Shown here: positions 7,480 to 17,800 of the stretch, in pieces
How positions within the stretch are numbered: position 1 is the stretch's first letter
Layout: each line of letters begins with the position of its first letter
NCBI RefSeq assembly: GCF_029167375.1
Contig: NZ_JARFTP010000008.1
Coordinates: 1-64,000 of the forward strand
Length of the DNA: 64,000 nt
From: Tsukamurella sp. 8F
GTDB taxonomy: Bacteria; Actinomycetota; Actinomycetes; Mycobacteriales; Mycobacteriaceae
Direction: 5' to 3'
Program-made: the position numbers and the translations under genes
Notes under the pieces: model-generated
Told to the model about the DNA's origin: nothing
The model's database searches: none
Seen by the model: the letters and a program-made list of their open reading frames with translations, nothing else

Positions 7480-8652
7480 ATGCCCCCGAAGCCTGTTCTC
7501 GACTGGCGCCCCGACGCCGCGGTGGGCTACCACCACTTCCACCCGGATCGCAGCCTGAACTTCCAGTGCAACCGCTGGGTGCAATGGATCGGTCCCGAGG
7601 CGATCGACGATGTGGCTGCGGTGGCACGATCGGCCACCGAGTACTCGCAATGGATCGACGGCTTCCTTGCTGCGGCTGGGCAGGCGCGGTCCGAGGGAAG
7701 GCGTCTCGCCGGTGCGTATTACGATCGCGCCGCCGAATTCTTCATGCTGCCGACGGATCCGCGACGACGCCCGACCCGCGAGCGGTTCGTAGGCGACATG
7801 CGCGAACTGTTCGAAGTGCAGCCGGAAGGTGTTCCGTACTCCGGCGGAACTCTGCCCGCCTACGATCTGACTCCCGCCGGCCCGGTGATCGACACCGTGC
7901 TGGTGTTCGGCGGGTTCGACAGCTATATCGAGGAGTTCCTCCCGCTCGCCACAGCCATCTCCGACGCCGGCTACCGGGTGATCGCGTTCGACGGGCCCGG
8001 GCAGGGCGGTGCCCTCGAGGACCACGGGATCGCGATGACGCCCGCATGGGAGCGCCCCGTGGGCGCGGTCCTCGACCACTTCGGGATCGATCACGGCGTC
8101 ACCGCTATCGGTGTCTCGCTCGGCGGCGGCCTCGTCATCCGGGCCGCCGCCTTCGATCCCCGCGTTCGGCGGGTCGTCGCGTTCGACGTCGCGGACGACG
8201 AGCTCGACCTCGTCGCACGACAGATCGCTCCGGGCGCAGGCCCGGTCCTCCGGACGCTGCTGGCAGTGCGGGCACACCGGTTGATCGATCTCGCCGCGCG
8301 GCGCGCGGCCGCCCGAAGACCGGTCTCGCAGTGGGGGTTGTGGCAGGGTATGCACATCACCGGGACGCGGACTCCGCACGAGTTCCTGCGTGCCGCCGCC
8401 GCCACTCACACGCGCGACGTATCGGGTCGGGTGAGCGCGGATGTGCTGCTGCTCGCAGGTGCGAACGACCACTACATACCCCTCGGCCAGCTCGAGCGCC
8501 AGGCGGCGAACCTCACCGCTGCGCGGTCCGTTACCACGCGTGTGTTCACCGCCGCGGATCAGGCGGGCAACCACTGCCAGATCGGCAACGTGGGTCTGGC
8601 AGTACGTGTCGCGCTCGGATGGCTGGACACCGTTCGCGCCGCGGCCCGGTAA
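7480..8652 (+). CDS. Alpha/beta hydrolase (FrsA/DUF1100-like)
   Basis: A 390-residue alpha/beta hydrolase with a helical N-terminal lid of about 130 residues. The fold landmarks are VLVFGGFDSYIEE (oxyanion region), VIAFDGPGQGG, and the nucleophile elbow GVSLGGG. LLLAGANDHYIP supplies the acid strand and the late GNHCQIGN segment a candidate catalytic His. The lid plus FDGPGQG pattern is like that of C-C bond hydrolases such as 2,6-dihydropseudooxynicotine hydrolase and esterases of the FrsA type. Start: AGGAG at 7466-7470 serves ATG 7480 (GTG 7477 is also possible). Control by the divergent TetR is inferred from the two dyads upstream. Confidence 0.83.
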   Translation: MPPKPVLDWRPDAAVGYHHFHPDRSLNFQCNRWVQWIGPEAIDDVAAVARSATEYSQWIDGFLAAAGQARSEGRRLAGAYYDRAAEFFMLPTDPRRRPTRERFVGDMRELFEVQPEGVPYSGGTLPAYDLTPAGPVIDTVLVFGGFDSYIEEFLPLATAISDAGYRVIAFDGPGQGGALEDHGIAMTPAWERPVGAVLDHFGIDHGVTAIGVSLGGGLVIRAAAFDPRVRRVVAFDVADDELDLVARQIAPGAGPVLRTLLAVRAHRLIDLAARRAAARRPVSQWGLWQGMHITGTRTPHEFLRAAAATHTRDVSGRVSADVLLLAGANDHYIPLGQLERQAANLTAARSVTTRVFTAADQAGNHCQIGNVGLAVRVALGWLDTVRAAAR

Positions 8653-8690
8653 TCGGGGTACCAGTCTCCGCGACGGCCGGACGGCACGCC

Positions 8691-10025
8691 TTATCCCGTC
8701 GCCCTGCCGGCACCGGCCGCATCTACGGGCGGGAGCCCCAGGTGGTCACGGAGGGTGGTACCCGCGTACTCGGAGCGGAACGCGCCGCGCTCCTGGAGGA
8801 TCGGCACGACGTCGGCGGCGAAGTCGTCGAGGCCCGTCGGCGTGAGGTGCGGTACCAGGATGAATCCGTCGCAGGCGTCTGCCTGGACGTATCGATCGAT
8901 CTCGTCCGCCACGCTCTCAGGGGTGCCCACGAACTGCTGCCGCGACGTCATCTCGATGACTAGTTCGCGTATCGACAGCCCATCGGCCTCGGCGCGGTCG
9001 CGATAGCGTGCGGCGATCTCTCTGGGGTCGCCCTGGCGTGTGCGGCCGAGAGTGACCGCGTCGAACGTCGGATCCTCCCGGGGTAGCGGCCCGTCCGGGT
9101 CGTAGCCGGAAAGATCGCTCCCCCATACCTGCTCCAGGAAGTTGATCGCGGTCTGCGGACCGACCTGGAGCCGTCGGATGTGACGAGCTTTCTCGTCGGC
9201 CTCGGCGGCACTGTCGCCCAAGACGAACGTCGCCGCCGGGAACACCTTGAGGTGCTCGGGATTCCGTCCGCGGGCGGCCGCTCGGCGCCCCACGTCCGCA
9301 TAGAACTCGCGCCCGGCGTCGAGGGTGCCGTGCCGGGTGAATATCGCGTCGGCGTGTGCGGCCGCGAACTCCCGCCCGTCCGCCGAGTCTCCCGCCTGCA
9401 GCAGCACGGGACGGCCTTGCGGTCCGGGTGGGAGCACAGGATAGCCGTCGACGGCGAAGTAGTCGCCTCGATGCACCACACGGTGCGGCCCATGATCGTC
9501 CCACGCATCCCAGAACTCCCGGGCGACGGTCACGAACTCTCCGGCCCGGCGATAGCGGTCGGCGTGCGCGAGGAACCCGCCGCGACGGAAGTTCTCCCCG
9601 GTGAACGCGTCCGAAGACGTGACCATGTTCCAGGCGGCGCGACCGTCGGACAGGTGGTCGAGGGTCGCGAACTGCCGCGCCACCTCGAAGGGTTCGTTGA
9701 AGGTCGTGTTGATGGTGCCCGCGAGTCCGAGCCTGTCGGTCACCGCTGCGAGCGCGGCCAGCACGCCGAATGTATCGGGCCGCCCGACGACGTCGAGGTC
9801 GTGGATCCGCCCGAGGTGCTCGCGCAGCCGGAGCCCCTCCGCCAGGAAGAAGAAGTCGAACTTCGCGTCCTCGGCGACCTGCGCCAAGTGCTCGAACGAG
9901 GTGAAATCGATCTGGCTGCCGGCCTCGGGCACCTTCCAGACGGTGGTGTTGTTCACTCCCGGGAAGTGCGCGCCGAGGTGGATCGGTTTGCGGTGGCGCC
10001 CCTCGCGAACCGGGATGTCGCTCAC
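8691..10025 (-). CDS. LLM monooxygenase, NtaA/SnaA/DszA type
   Basis: A 444-residue flavin monooxygenase of the NtaA/SnaA/DszA/SoxA branch of the luciferase superfamily. It begins with [16 protein letters not shown], and [13 protein letters not shown] and [19 protein letters not shown] are diagnostic for this branch. [16 protein letters not shown] follows in the C-terminal half. Relatives attack nitrilotriacetate, dibenzothiophene sulfone or long-chain alkanes using FMNH2 from a separate reductase. GTG 10025 overlaps the stop of the upstream LLM gene (GTGA) and has a GGGGGA ribosome binding site; ATG 10037 is an alternative. It is the last gene of a three-LLM operon. Confidence 0.87.
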   Translation of the reverse strand: MSDIPVREGRHRKPIHLGAHFPGVNNTTVWKVPEAGSQIDFTSFEHLAQVAEDAKFDFFFLAEGLRLREHLGRIHDLDVVGRPDTFGVLAALAAVTDRLGLAGTINTTFNEPFEVARQFATLDHLSDGRAAWNMVTSSDAFTGENFRRGGFLAHADRYRRAGEFVTVAREFWDAWDDHGPHRVVHRGDYFAVDGYPVLPPGPQGRPVLLQAGDSADGREFAAAHADAIFTRHGTLDAGREFYADVGRRAAARGRNPEHLKVFPAATFVLGDSAAEADEKARHIRRLQVGPQTAINFLEQVWGSDLSGYDPDGPLPREDPTFDAVTLGRTRQGDPREIAARYRDRAEADGLSIRELVIEMTSRQQFVGTPESVADEIDRYVQADACDGFILVPHLTPTGLDDFAADVVPILQERGAFRSEYAGTTLRDHLGLPPVDAAGAGRATG

Positions 10026-11137
10026 AGGATCCCCCATTCCTTCGCCAGCAACTCGTGGCTGCGCAGGCGCGCAGCGTGGTCATGGGTCACGGAGGTGACG
10101 ACGAGTTCGTCTGCGCCGGTCGCGTGGCCGAGGGCGCGCAGCCGCTCGGCGACCGTGCTGGCCGCGCCGACGAACTGTGTGTCGGTGCGGTCCGCGACCG
10201 CGGCGCGCTGCTCATCGGTGAGATCATTGCTATCGGTGGGGAACTCGATGGCCCCGTCACCGAAACGTATTGAGTGCACCCACTTCGGATACCCGGCGGC
10301 CAGTGTCGCGGCCTCCTGATCGGTGCCGGCCACCACGACGTCGGCAGACACCACCACGTGCGGCTGGTCCAGCGCCCCGGGGGTGAACGCCTCTCGGTAC
10401 GCGGCCACGGCGTCGAGGGTCGTCGCCGGGCTCACGTGGTAGTTGGCGACGAACGGCAGCCCACGCGCACCCGCGACCGCTGCGCTCTCCCCCGCGCTCG
10501 AGCCGAAGATCCAGAGCGGTCCGTCCACCGCCTCCGCGACACGCGAACGCAGCGCGGTTCCGCTCACAGCGAACCGGCCCGAGATGAGATCCTCCAACTC
10601 GCCCACCTGCCGGGAGAACGATGGTGTCTCGGCCCCGCCGGGGATCAAGGCGTCGAGCCCTGCCAGCACCCTGGGCCGCGCGAGCAGCCGGCTCGGATCG
10701 AACGGTGCCGGCACGAGCACCCCGTCGACCTCCCGAGGCGGCGGGGTCGCGCGCTGCGCGTCGTCCGCAGTCGCCTCGCGAGCCTGCGCCTTGCGCTGCG
10801 CCGACCGCCCCAGCCCGAGGTCGACGCGGTCGGGGTACAGCGCGGCGAGCGTGCCGAACGACTCGGCCACCGCGGCGGTCGTGGTGTACCCGAGCTGGAC
10901 GGCAGCCGAGCCGACGCGGATCGACGACGTCGCTGCGAGCACCTGCCCGATCAGTACCGCGGGCGACACGCTCGCTACGGCCACGAAGTGGTGCTCGGCC
11001 ACCCAGTACCGACGGTAGCCCCACGCCTCGGCGTGGCGCGCGAGGTCGACCGCGTTGCGCAGCGCCTGGGGTGCGGAGCCACCCGCCGGCACGGGAGCGA
11101 GATCGAGGACTGAGAGGGGCGTGGGCTTCGTGGTCAT
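10022..11137 (-). CDS. LLM-class flavin-dependent oxidoreductase
   Basis: A 371-residue luciferase-like oxidoreductase of the MsnO8/YhbW-like group. [20 protein letters not shown] lies at the N-terminus, then [26 protein letters not shown] and a [10 protein letters not shown] segment. The HH and GLGRS positions are typical flavin-pocket landmarks. It overlaps its neighbours by 4 bp at both ends (ATGA at the start, GTGA at the stop), so the three LLM genes form one translationally coupled unit. No flavin reductase gene is in this operon. Substrate unknown. Confidence 0.87.
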   Translation of the reverse strand: MTTKPTPLSVLDLAPVPAGGSAPQALRNAVDLARHAEAWGYRRYWVAEHHFVAVASVSPAVLIGQVLAATSSIRVGSAAVQLGYTTTAAVAESFGTLAALYPDRVDLGLGRSAQRKAQAREATADDAQRATPPPREVDGVLVPAPFDPSRLLARPRVLAGLDALIPGGAETPSFSRQVGELEDLISGRFAVSGTALRSRVAEAVDGPLWIFGSSAGESAAVAGARGLPFVANYHVSPATTLDAVAAYREAFTPGALDQPHVVVSADVVVAGTDQEAATLAAGYPKWVHSIRFGDGAIEFPTDSNDLTDEQRAAVADRTDTQFVGAASTVAERLRALGHATGADELVVTSVTHDHAARLRSHELLAKEWGIL

Positions 11138-12249
11138 GGCTCGTTTCGGGAGGTCGACGGGGACGGGGATGCGAAGCGGTGTACCGGCGTGCGCAGACCG
11201 AGCCGTGCACGCAGCGTGCCGGATTCGGGAGGCGGCAGCGGCGCGAGTGCCTCGGCGAGTCGCGGCAGGTCGACGGCGTTGACCGCCGGCCGGATCCGTG
11301 CGCCGTCGATACCCACCGCCTGCCATTCCTCGAGCAGGGCACGGAGCCCGGCGCCGGTACCGGCATAGACCAGGGTGTCGTCGGCGGACGGTTCGCGCCG
11401 GTCCAGCTTGGCGAGGCGCCGCACGGCGGTGCGCTCGCTGTCGGCGAGGAACACGGTGACGTCCGCTAGCACCGGTGTGCCCGCTCCGATTCCCGCGTCA
11501 TCGAGGCGATCTCGGGTGGCGGCGGCGTCATGATCGGACGTGACGGGCGCGAACACGAGGTCCGCCGACCGTGCGGCGAGCCGGGCCTCGTCGTCGTCCG
11601 TCACGCGGAGGGCGACGACCGGCTGCCCCTGGGGTGGCCGCGGAGTGATGGACGGCCCCTTCACCGAGAAGAACTCGCCCTCGAAGTCGATGTAGTGCAA
11701 CCTCTCCCGGTCTACGTACCGGCCGGAGGCCGCGTCTCGGATCACGGCGTCGTCGTCCCAGCTGTCCCAGAGGTCGCGGAGCACGTGCACGTAGTCGGCG
11801 GCTTCGCGCAGCAGCGTCTCACGGTCCCGCTGTGGTGCACGTCCGAACAGCGCGCGGGCCGCGGCGGACTCGGTGACCTGTGGTCGCACGCCGCCGCGCC
11901 CACCACTGATGTGGTCCAGCGACGCGACCGCCTTGGAGGTGTGGAACGGCTCGGTGTGGGTGACGGTCACGGACGGCACGAGGCCGATGCGGTGCGTCGC
12001 CGGAGCAACCCGGGCGGCCAGCAGGGCTGCGTCGAGCCGCCCCGACAGCCGGTCACGGGCGGTCAGTGTGAACGAGTCCTCGAACGTCGCCAGGTCTGCG
12101 CCGGCGTCCTCTGCTGCGCGCGTCAGAGCAGTCCAGTGGCGGCCCGATGTGGCCTCGGCCGCCTCGCCACCCGTCTCGGCGAACGCGGCCGGGTGCCAGC
12201 CGAAAGGCTCGAGCGCCACGCCGATGATCGGTCGTCTGCCTGTGGTCAC
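11134..12249 (-). CDS. LLM-class flavin-dependent oxidoreductase
   Basis: A 371-residue luciferase-like protein, first gene of the three-LLM operon. [16 protein letters not shown] opens the barrel, and [29 protein letters not shown] and [14 protein letters not shown] follow. The start is taken as GTG 12249 because the minus-strand -10-like TAGCGT (12257-12262) lies seven bases before it, consistent with a leaderless mRNA; GTG 12258 would add three residues. Only about 70 bp separate it from the CoA-transferase gene on the same strand, so read-through from that operon is also possible. Confidence 0.83.
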   Translation of the reverse strand: MTTGRRPIIGVALEPFGWHPAAFAETGGEAAEATSGRHWTALTRAAEDAGADLATFEDSFTLTARDRLSGRLDAALLAARVAPATHRIGLVPSVTVTHTEPFHTSKAVASLDHISGGRGGVRPQVTESAAARALFGRAPQRDRETLLREAADYVHVLRDLWDSWDDDAVIRDAASGRYVDRERLHYIDFEGEFFSVKGPSITPRPPQGQPVVALRVTDDDEARLAARSADLVFAPVTSDHDAAATRDRLDDAGIGAGTPVLADVTVFLADSERTAVRRLAKLDRREPSADDTLVYAGTGAGLRALLEEWQAVGIDGARIRPAVNAVDLPRLAEALAPLPPPESGTLRARLGLRTPVHRFASPSPSTSRNEP

Positions 12250-12327
12250 GAATCCCACGCTAGAGCGCGCTCCGTCCGATGAACCGGGTTGCGCTCACCG
12301 TGGCTGCAACCAGGGGCGACGGGAATT

Positions 12328-13500
12328 TCAGCCGGGGCCCGGGGCGCTGTCCTCTCCCAGCCTGGGCGGCGCGCAGCGATACGTCGCGGGTGTGGCGCTC
12401 AGACGGATCGGGTTGGCCGCCTGCAGGATCGGGGCGTCGCGGCGCGGATCCTCGATGGTGGCCGTGGCGTCCAGGCCCAGCCGCTCGGCCAGCGCGAAGG
12501 CGTCGGCGATGTCGTTGAGCGGTCCGCAGGGCACCCGCTTCGCCGTGAGCGCCTCGAACCAGTCGTCGGCTGCGCGGGCCGCAAGTGCCCGCTCGAGGAG
12601 GGCCGCCAGTTCGTCCCGGTGCGCCACCCGCGCGGCATTCGTGGCGTACCGCTCGTCCGTCGCCAGATCGGGCAGGCCGAGTACGTGGACCAGGGCCGCG
12701 AACTGGCGGTCGTTCCCGACTGCGAGGACGAGCGGACGGTCCGCAGTCGGGAAGACCTCGTATGGAGTGATGCTCGGGTGCCGGTTGCCCATCGCCCGTG
12801 GCACGATGCCTGCGGCCAGGTAGCCGGAGGTCTGGTTGACCAGTGCCGACAGCAGCGACGAGAGCAGGGCGACTTCGACCCGCTGCCCCTCGCCGGTCCG
12901 GTCCCGGTGCCGCAGCGCGGCCAGGATCCCGACGGTGGCATGCAGCCCGGTCACGACGTCCACCACGGCGACGCCCACCTTGGTCGGCGTCCGCGGATCC
13001 GGACCCGTGACGCTCATGAGCCCGCCGACCGCTTGGATGAGTAGGTCGTAGCCGGCGAGATCGCTCTGCCCGCCGAAGCCCGTGACCGAGCAGTAGACGA
13101 TGTCCTCGTTGAGCTCGCGCACCTGCTCGTACCCGAGCCCTAGGCGATCCATGGTGCCCGGCAGGAAGTTCTCCACGACGACGTCGGCGCGTGTCACGAG
13201 GTCACGCGCGGCGTCGAGCCCGGCGTCGGTCGTGAGGTCGAGGGCGACCGACTTCTTGTTGCGGTTCACCGACAGGAAGTACGTGGCCTCGCGGTCGGTG
13301 CCTTCGCCTACCCACGGCGGGCCCCAGGAGCGGGTGTCGTCACCCGTGTCGGGCCGCTCGATCTTCACGACCTCCGCGCCCAGGTCCGCGAGCAGCATCG
13401 TGGCGTACGGGCCCGCGAGGACTCGCCCGAAGTCGGCTACGAGCAGTCCGTCGAGGGCGCCGGGCGTCCGTGGTGTAGCCGGCCCGTCGGCTCCGCTCAC
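12328..13500 (-). CDS. CaiB/BaiF-type CoA-transferase (class III), possibly glutarate CoA-transferase
   Basis: A 390-residue class III CoA-transferase. N-terminal VADFGRVLAGPYATMLLADL and the EVVKIERPDTGDDTR turn are family signatures. The catalytic Asp is expected in AGYDLLIQAVGGLM. It ends with the usual PCGPLNDIADAF segment. The enzyme moves CoA between carboxylic acids in the cytoplasm. GTG 13500 overlaps the stop of the acyl-CoA dehydrogenase gene (GTGA). This pairing with a glutaryl-CoA dehydrogenase-like gene suggests it activates glutarate or a related dicarboxylate for the dehydrogenase; the specific acid is inferred. Confidence 0.87.
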   Translation of the reverse strand: MSGADGPATPRTPGALDGLLVADFGRVLAGPYATMLLADLGAEVVKIERPDTGDDTRSWGPPWVGEGTDREATYFLSVNRNKKSVALDLTTDAGLDAARDLVTRADVVVENFLPGTMDRLGLGYEQVRELNEDIVYCSVTGFGGQSDLAGYDLLIQAVGGLMSVTGPDPRTPTKVGVAVVDVVTGLHATVGILAALRHRDRTGEGQRVEVALLSSLLSALVNQTSGYLAAGIVPRAMGNRHPSITPYEVFPTADRPLVLAVGNDRQFAALVHVLGLPDLATDERYATNAARVAHRDELAALLERALAARAADDWFEALTAKRVPCGPLNDIADAFALAERLGLDATATIEDPRRDAPILQAANPIRLSATPATYRCAPPRLGEDSAPGPG

Positions 13501-14669
13501 CGGAACGCGTCGGCGCCTGTGAGCGCCCGTCCGATGGTCAACTGGTGCACCTCCGACGTGCCCTCGTAGGTGAGCACCGACTCCAGGTTGTTGGCATGCC
13601 GGATGACCGGGTACTCGAGGGTTATCCCGTTGGCGCCCAGAATCGTCCGGCACTCGCGCGCGACGGCGATCGCTTCGCGCACATTGTTGAGCTTGCCCGT
13701 GCTCACCTGCGCGGAGGTGATCTCGCCGCGGTCCTTGAGCCGCCCGAGGTGGTATGCGAGGAGGTGGCCCTTGCCGATCTCGACCGCCATGTCGGCGATC
13801 TTCGCCTGCGTCAGTTGGTATGCGGCGAGCGGCTTCTCGAACACCTCGCGCGTCTGCGTGTACGCGATAGCGGTCTCGAGGCAGTCGCGCGCGGCCCCCA
13901 CAGCCCCGAAGACGATGCCGAACCGCGCCTCGCCGAGACTGGTCAGTGGACCGCGCAGCCCCTGTGCGCCCGGCAGCATCGCGCTGGAGGGGAGCCGCAC
14001 ACCGTCGAGCACCAGCTCCGACGTGACGGACGCGCGTAGCGACATCTTCCGGCGGATCTCCGGGGCGCTGAATCCCGGTGTGTCCGTGGGTACGACGAAG
14101 CCGCGGATGCCACCTTCCGTCTGCGCCCAGACGACCGCGACGTCGGCTACCGAGCCGTTGGTGATCCACATCTTGGTCCCGTTGAGGATCCAGTCGTCGC
14201 CGTCGCGCTGGGCATGCGTGCGCATACCGGACGGATTGGAGCCGAAATCGGGCTCGGTGAGACCGAAGCAGCCGATCGCGTCGCCGGCGGCCATGCGCGG
14301 CAGCCACTGGTACTTCTGCTCCTCGCTTCCCCAGTGGTGGATCGAGAACATGGCGAGCGAGCCCTGTACCGAGACCAGGCTGCGGATGCCGGAGTCGACG
14401 GCCTCCAACTCGAGGCAGGCCAGCCCGTACGCGGTGGCGCTCATGCCCGCGCAGCCGTAACCCTCGAGGTGCATGCCCAGGACGCCGAGTCCGCCGAGTT
14501 CCTTCGCGATCTCGCGCACGGGCAACTGCGCATCCTCGAACCAGTCGGCCACGTTCGGCCGCAGGCGCTCATCGGCGAACCGAGCGACGGTGTCACGGAT
14601 CTCGAGCTCTTCGGGCTCGAGTAGCGAGTCCAACGCCAGTAGCTGATCGACTGCGTGAGAGCGGGCCAT
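13497..14669 (-). CDS. gcdH: Acyl-CoA dehydrogenase, glutaryl-CoA dehydrogenase type
   Basis: A 390-residue FAD acyl-CoA dehydrogenase. It resembles glutaryl-CoA dehydrogenases rather than fatty acyl types: an LEGYGCAGMSATAYGLACLE segment followed by SVQGSLAMFSI, the FAD-contact CFGLTEPDFGSNP and MWITNGSVADV, and the C-terminal TYEGTSEVHQLTIGRA with the predicted catalytic Glu. Glutaryl-CoA dehydrogenase oxidatively decarboxylates glutaryl-CoA to crotonyl-CoA in lysine and tryptophan breakdown. ATG 14669 has GGAGG seven bases upstream. It is the first gene of a coupled pair with the CoA-transferase. Confidence 0.83.
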   Translation of the reverse strand: MARSHAVDQLLALDSLLEPEELEIRDTVARFADERLRPNVADWFEDAQLPVREIAKELGGLGVLGMHLEGYGCAGMSATAYGLACLELEAVDSGIRSLVSVQGSLAMFSIHHWGSEEQKYQWLPRMAAGDAIGCFGLTEPDFGSNPSGMRTHAQRDGDDWILNGTKMWITNGSVADVAVVWAQTEGGIRGFVVPTDTPGFSAPEIRRKMSLRASVTSELVLDGVRLPSSAMLPGAQGLRGPLTSLGEARFGIVFGAVGAARDCLETAIAYTQTREVFEKPLAAYQLTQAKIADMAVEIGKGHLLAYHLGRLKDRGEITSAQVSTGKLNNVREAIAVARECRTILGANGITLEYPVIRHANNLESVLTYEGTSEVHQLTIGRALTGADAFR

Positions 14670-14722
14670 TGCTGCCTCCGGATCGTTTCGCGGGAAGTGC
14701 GTCATCCAAATTAGTCCACGGC

Positions 14723-14750
14723 GGTATCGGCTTGCGAGGTATCGGTTGCG
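14723..14750. repeat. Direct repeat upstream of gcdH-like operon
   Basis: GGTATCGGCTTGCG (14723-14736) and GGTATCGGTTGCG (14738-14750) are near-identical tandem half-sites with a 15-bp period, 54-81 bp upstream of the dehydrogenase start. They could bind a regulator. The rest of the 199-bp gap from 14670 to 14868 holds nothing else I can support. Confidence 0.35.
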
Positions 14751-14868
14751 CCGCGACAGCTTGCCGTGGGCCGCAGCCGGACCGCCGGTCGTCGGCACGT
14801 GCATGCTTCGGTTCCACGATGTGCGCACGTTCCCGACCCGCACCGGGGCGAGGCCGATCCGAGGCTGA

Positions 14869-17800
14869 TCAACGGTCCTCGATGTCCCCCTCGGTCTCGA
14901 GGTAGACGCGCTGAAGCTCAGAGAGGGTCTGAGGGTCGGGTTCGGCCCAGAGCTCCCGCTGATGTGCCTCGAGAAGCCGTTCCGCGATCCCGTGTAGCGC
15001 CCAGGGATTCGACTCCTGCATGAACTTGCGGTTCTCGTCGTCGAGGACGTAGCTCTGGGTGAGCTGATCGTACATCCAATCGGCCATCACTCCGGCCGTG
15101 GCGTCGAAGCCGAACAGGTAGTCCACGGTCGCCGCCATCTCGAAGGCCCCCTTGTAGCCGTGCCGTCGCATCGCCGCCATCCACCGCGGGTTGACGACAC
15201 GGGCGCGGAAGACCCGGTTGGTCTCCTCGTTGAGGGTGCGGGTGCGCACCGTGTCCGGCCTCGTCGAATCACCTACGTACGCCTGCGGATCCGCGCCCGT
15301 GAGGTGGCGGACCGTAGCGACCATCCCGCCGTGGAACTGGAAGTAGTCGTCCGAGTCGGCGATGTCGTGCTCGCGGGTATCGATATTCTTCGCGGCCACT
15401 GCTATCCGGCGGTAGGCGGCGCGCATGTCATCGGCGGCGGGTGTCCCGTCGAGGCCCCGCCCGTACGCGAACCCGCCCCATGCGGTGTAGACCTCGGCGA
15501 GATCGGCGTCTGAGCGCCAGTTCTTCGAGTCGATGAGCTGCAGCAGGCCCGCGCCGTACGTGCCGGGCTGCGACCCGAACACACGCGTCGTCGCTCGGCG
15601 TCGGTCACCGTGCTCGGCAAGCGCGGCTCGGGTGTGCGCTGCGACGTAGTTCTCCTCGTCCGGCTCGTCCAGGTCGGCGACGAGATTCACGGCGTCGTCG
15701 AGCATGGTGACGACATGCGGGAACGCGTCCCGGAAGAAACCCGAGATGCGCACCGTGACATCGATGCGCGGCCGGCCCAGTTCCTCGATCCCGATCACCT
15801 CCAGACCGCTCACGCGCCGGGACTGTTCGTCCCACACGGGTGTGACGCCCAGCAGCGCAAGGACTTCGGCAATATCGTCCCCCGCGGTTCGCATCGCGGA
15901 GGTGCCCCACACGGAGAGGCCGACCGACGTCGGGTATTCGCCGTGTTCGCCCCGGTACCGGGCCACCAGCGACTCGGCAAGCTCCTGGCCCGTCGCCCAG
16001 GCGAGCCGGGACGGCACGGCCTTGGGATCCACCGAGTAGAAGTTCCGGCCCGTGGGAAGCACATTGACGAGGCCCCGCAGCGGGGAGCCTGACGGCCCCC
16101 CGGGCACGAAGCCACCGCCGAGTGCGTGCAGCACATGGTCCAGTTCGGCACCGGTTGCGCGCAGGCGTGGCACCATCTCGGTCGCCGCGAAGTCGAGGAT
16201 TGCACGTACCTGCTGCACATCGGCGTCATCGGGCACGGGGAGTTGTGCGACGGCGTCGGGGGCCCATCCCACCGCGGCCGCCGCGCGCACGAGCTCTCGC
16301 GCGCGGGCCTCGAATGCATCTGTCGCGGACTTGGTCTCGGACCCGTCCTCCACCATGCCGAGGGCCTCGCGCAGCCCGGGGACGTGCGTTCCGCCCGCCC
16401 ACATCTGCCGCGCGCGGAGCATCGCCAGCACCAGGTCCGACTCGGCGTCACCGGTCGGAGCCGCGCCGAGCACGTGGAGTCCGTCCCGGATCTGCACGTC
16501 CTTGATCTCGCACAGCCAGCCATCGACATGCAGGATCATGTCGTCGAACGTGTCCTCGTCCGGTTGTCCCTCGAGGCCCAGGTCGTGGTCCAGTTTTGCG
16601 GCCTGCAACAGCGTCCAGATCTGCTGGCGGATCATCGGCAGCTTCGCCGGGTCGAGGCTCGCGACGCTCGAGTACTCGTCGAGTAGCTGCTCCAGCCGCG
16701 CGATGTCCCCGTAGCTCTCGGCTCGTGCCATCGGCGGCACGAGGTGGTCGACGAGCACGGCATGCGCGCGGCGCTTGGCCTGCGTGCCCTCACCCGGATC
16801 GTTGACCAGGAACGGATAGACGAGCGGCAGGTCGCCCAGGGCTGCGTCCGTGCCGCATTCCGCGGACATGCCGAGAGTCTTCCCGGGCAGCCATTCCAGG
16901 TTGCCGTGCTTGCCGAGGTGCACCACGGCGTCGGCGCCGAACCCGCCCTCGTCCTGCCGCGCGGCGAGCCAGCGATACGACGCGAGATAGTGGTGGCTCG
17001 GCGGTAGGTCCGGATCGTGGTAGATGGCGACGGGGTTCTCGCCGAAGCCGCGAGGCGGCTGCACCATCACCACCAGATTGCCGAAGCGCATGGCGGCTAC
17101 GGCGATATCGCCCTCGCCTGTGGTGAACAGCGATCCCGGCGCCGGACCCCAATGCTCGGTGACCGCGTCGCGCAGCGCGGCTGGAAGTGTGGCGAACCAC
17201 GCCGCGTACTGCTCGCCACCGACGGTGATCTCGGCCGCCTCGAGGCGTTCGTCCGTCAGCCAGTCCGGGTCCTGCCCGCCCCGTTCGACGACGGCGTGGA
17301 TGAAGGCGTCCGAGTCCCCCTGCATCAGTCCGGGTATCGCGTCCAGGTCGCCGAGGTCGTACCCGGCGCCGTGCAGGCGCTGCAACAGCGCGAGCGCCGA
17401 CGCCGGGGTGTCCAGGCCGACGGCGTTGCCGATGCGCGCATGCTTGGTCGGGTACGCAGACAGCAGCAGCGCGATCCGCTTGTCCGCGTGCGGGATCGAC
17501 CGCAGCCGGGCGTGCCGGATCGCGAGCCCGGCGACCCGCGCCGCGCGCTCGGTGTCCGGGACGTAGGCCGGCAGGCCGTCGTCGCCGATCTCCTTGAAGG
17601 AGAACGGGACCGTGATGATGCGACCGTCGAACTCCGGGATCGCCACCTGCGTCGCGACGTCCAGGGGCGACACGCCGTCGTCGGAGGACTCCCACTGGTC
17701 GCGCGACGTGGTCAGCGCGAGCGCCTGCAGGATCGGCACGTCGAGTTCTGCGAGCCGCCCCGGGTCCCAGGCCTCGTCGTCGCCGCCTGCACTCGCGGCG

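Noticed and set aside
12328-14307. A 659-codon minus-strand frame containing the CoA-transferase
   Set aside because: The first 270 codons are an out-of-frame shadow of the acyl-CoA dehydrogenase. Conserved CoA-transferase sequence starts after GTG 13500.
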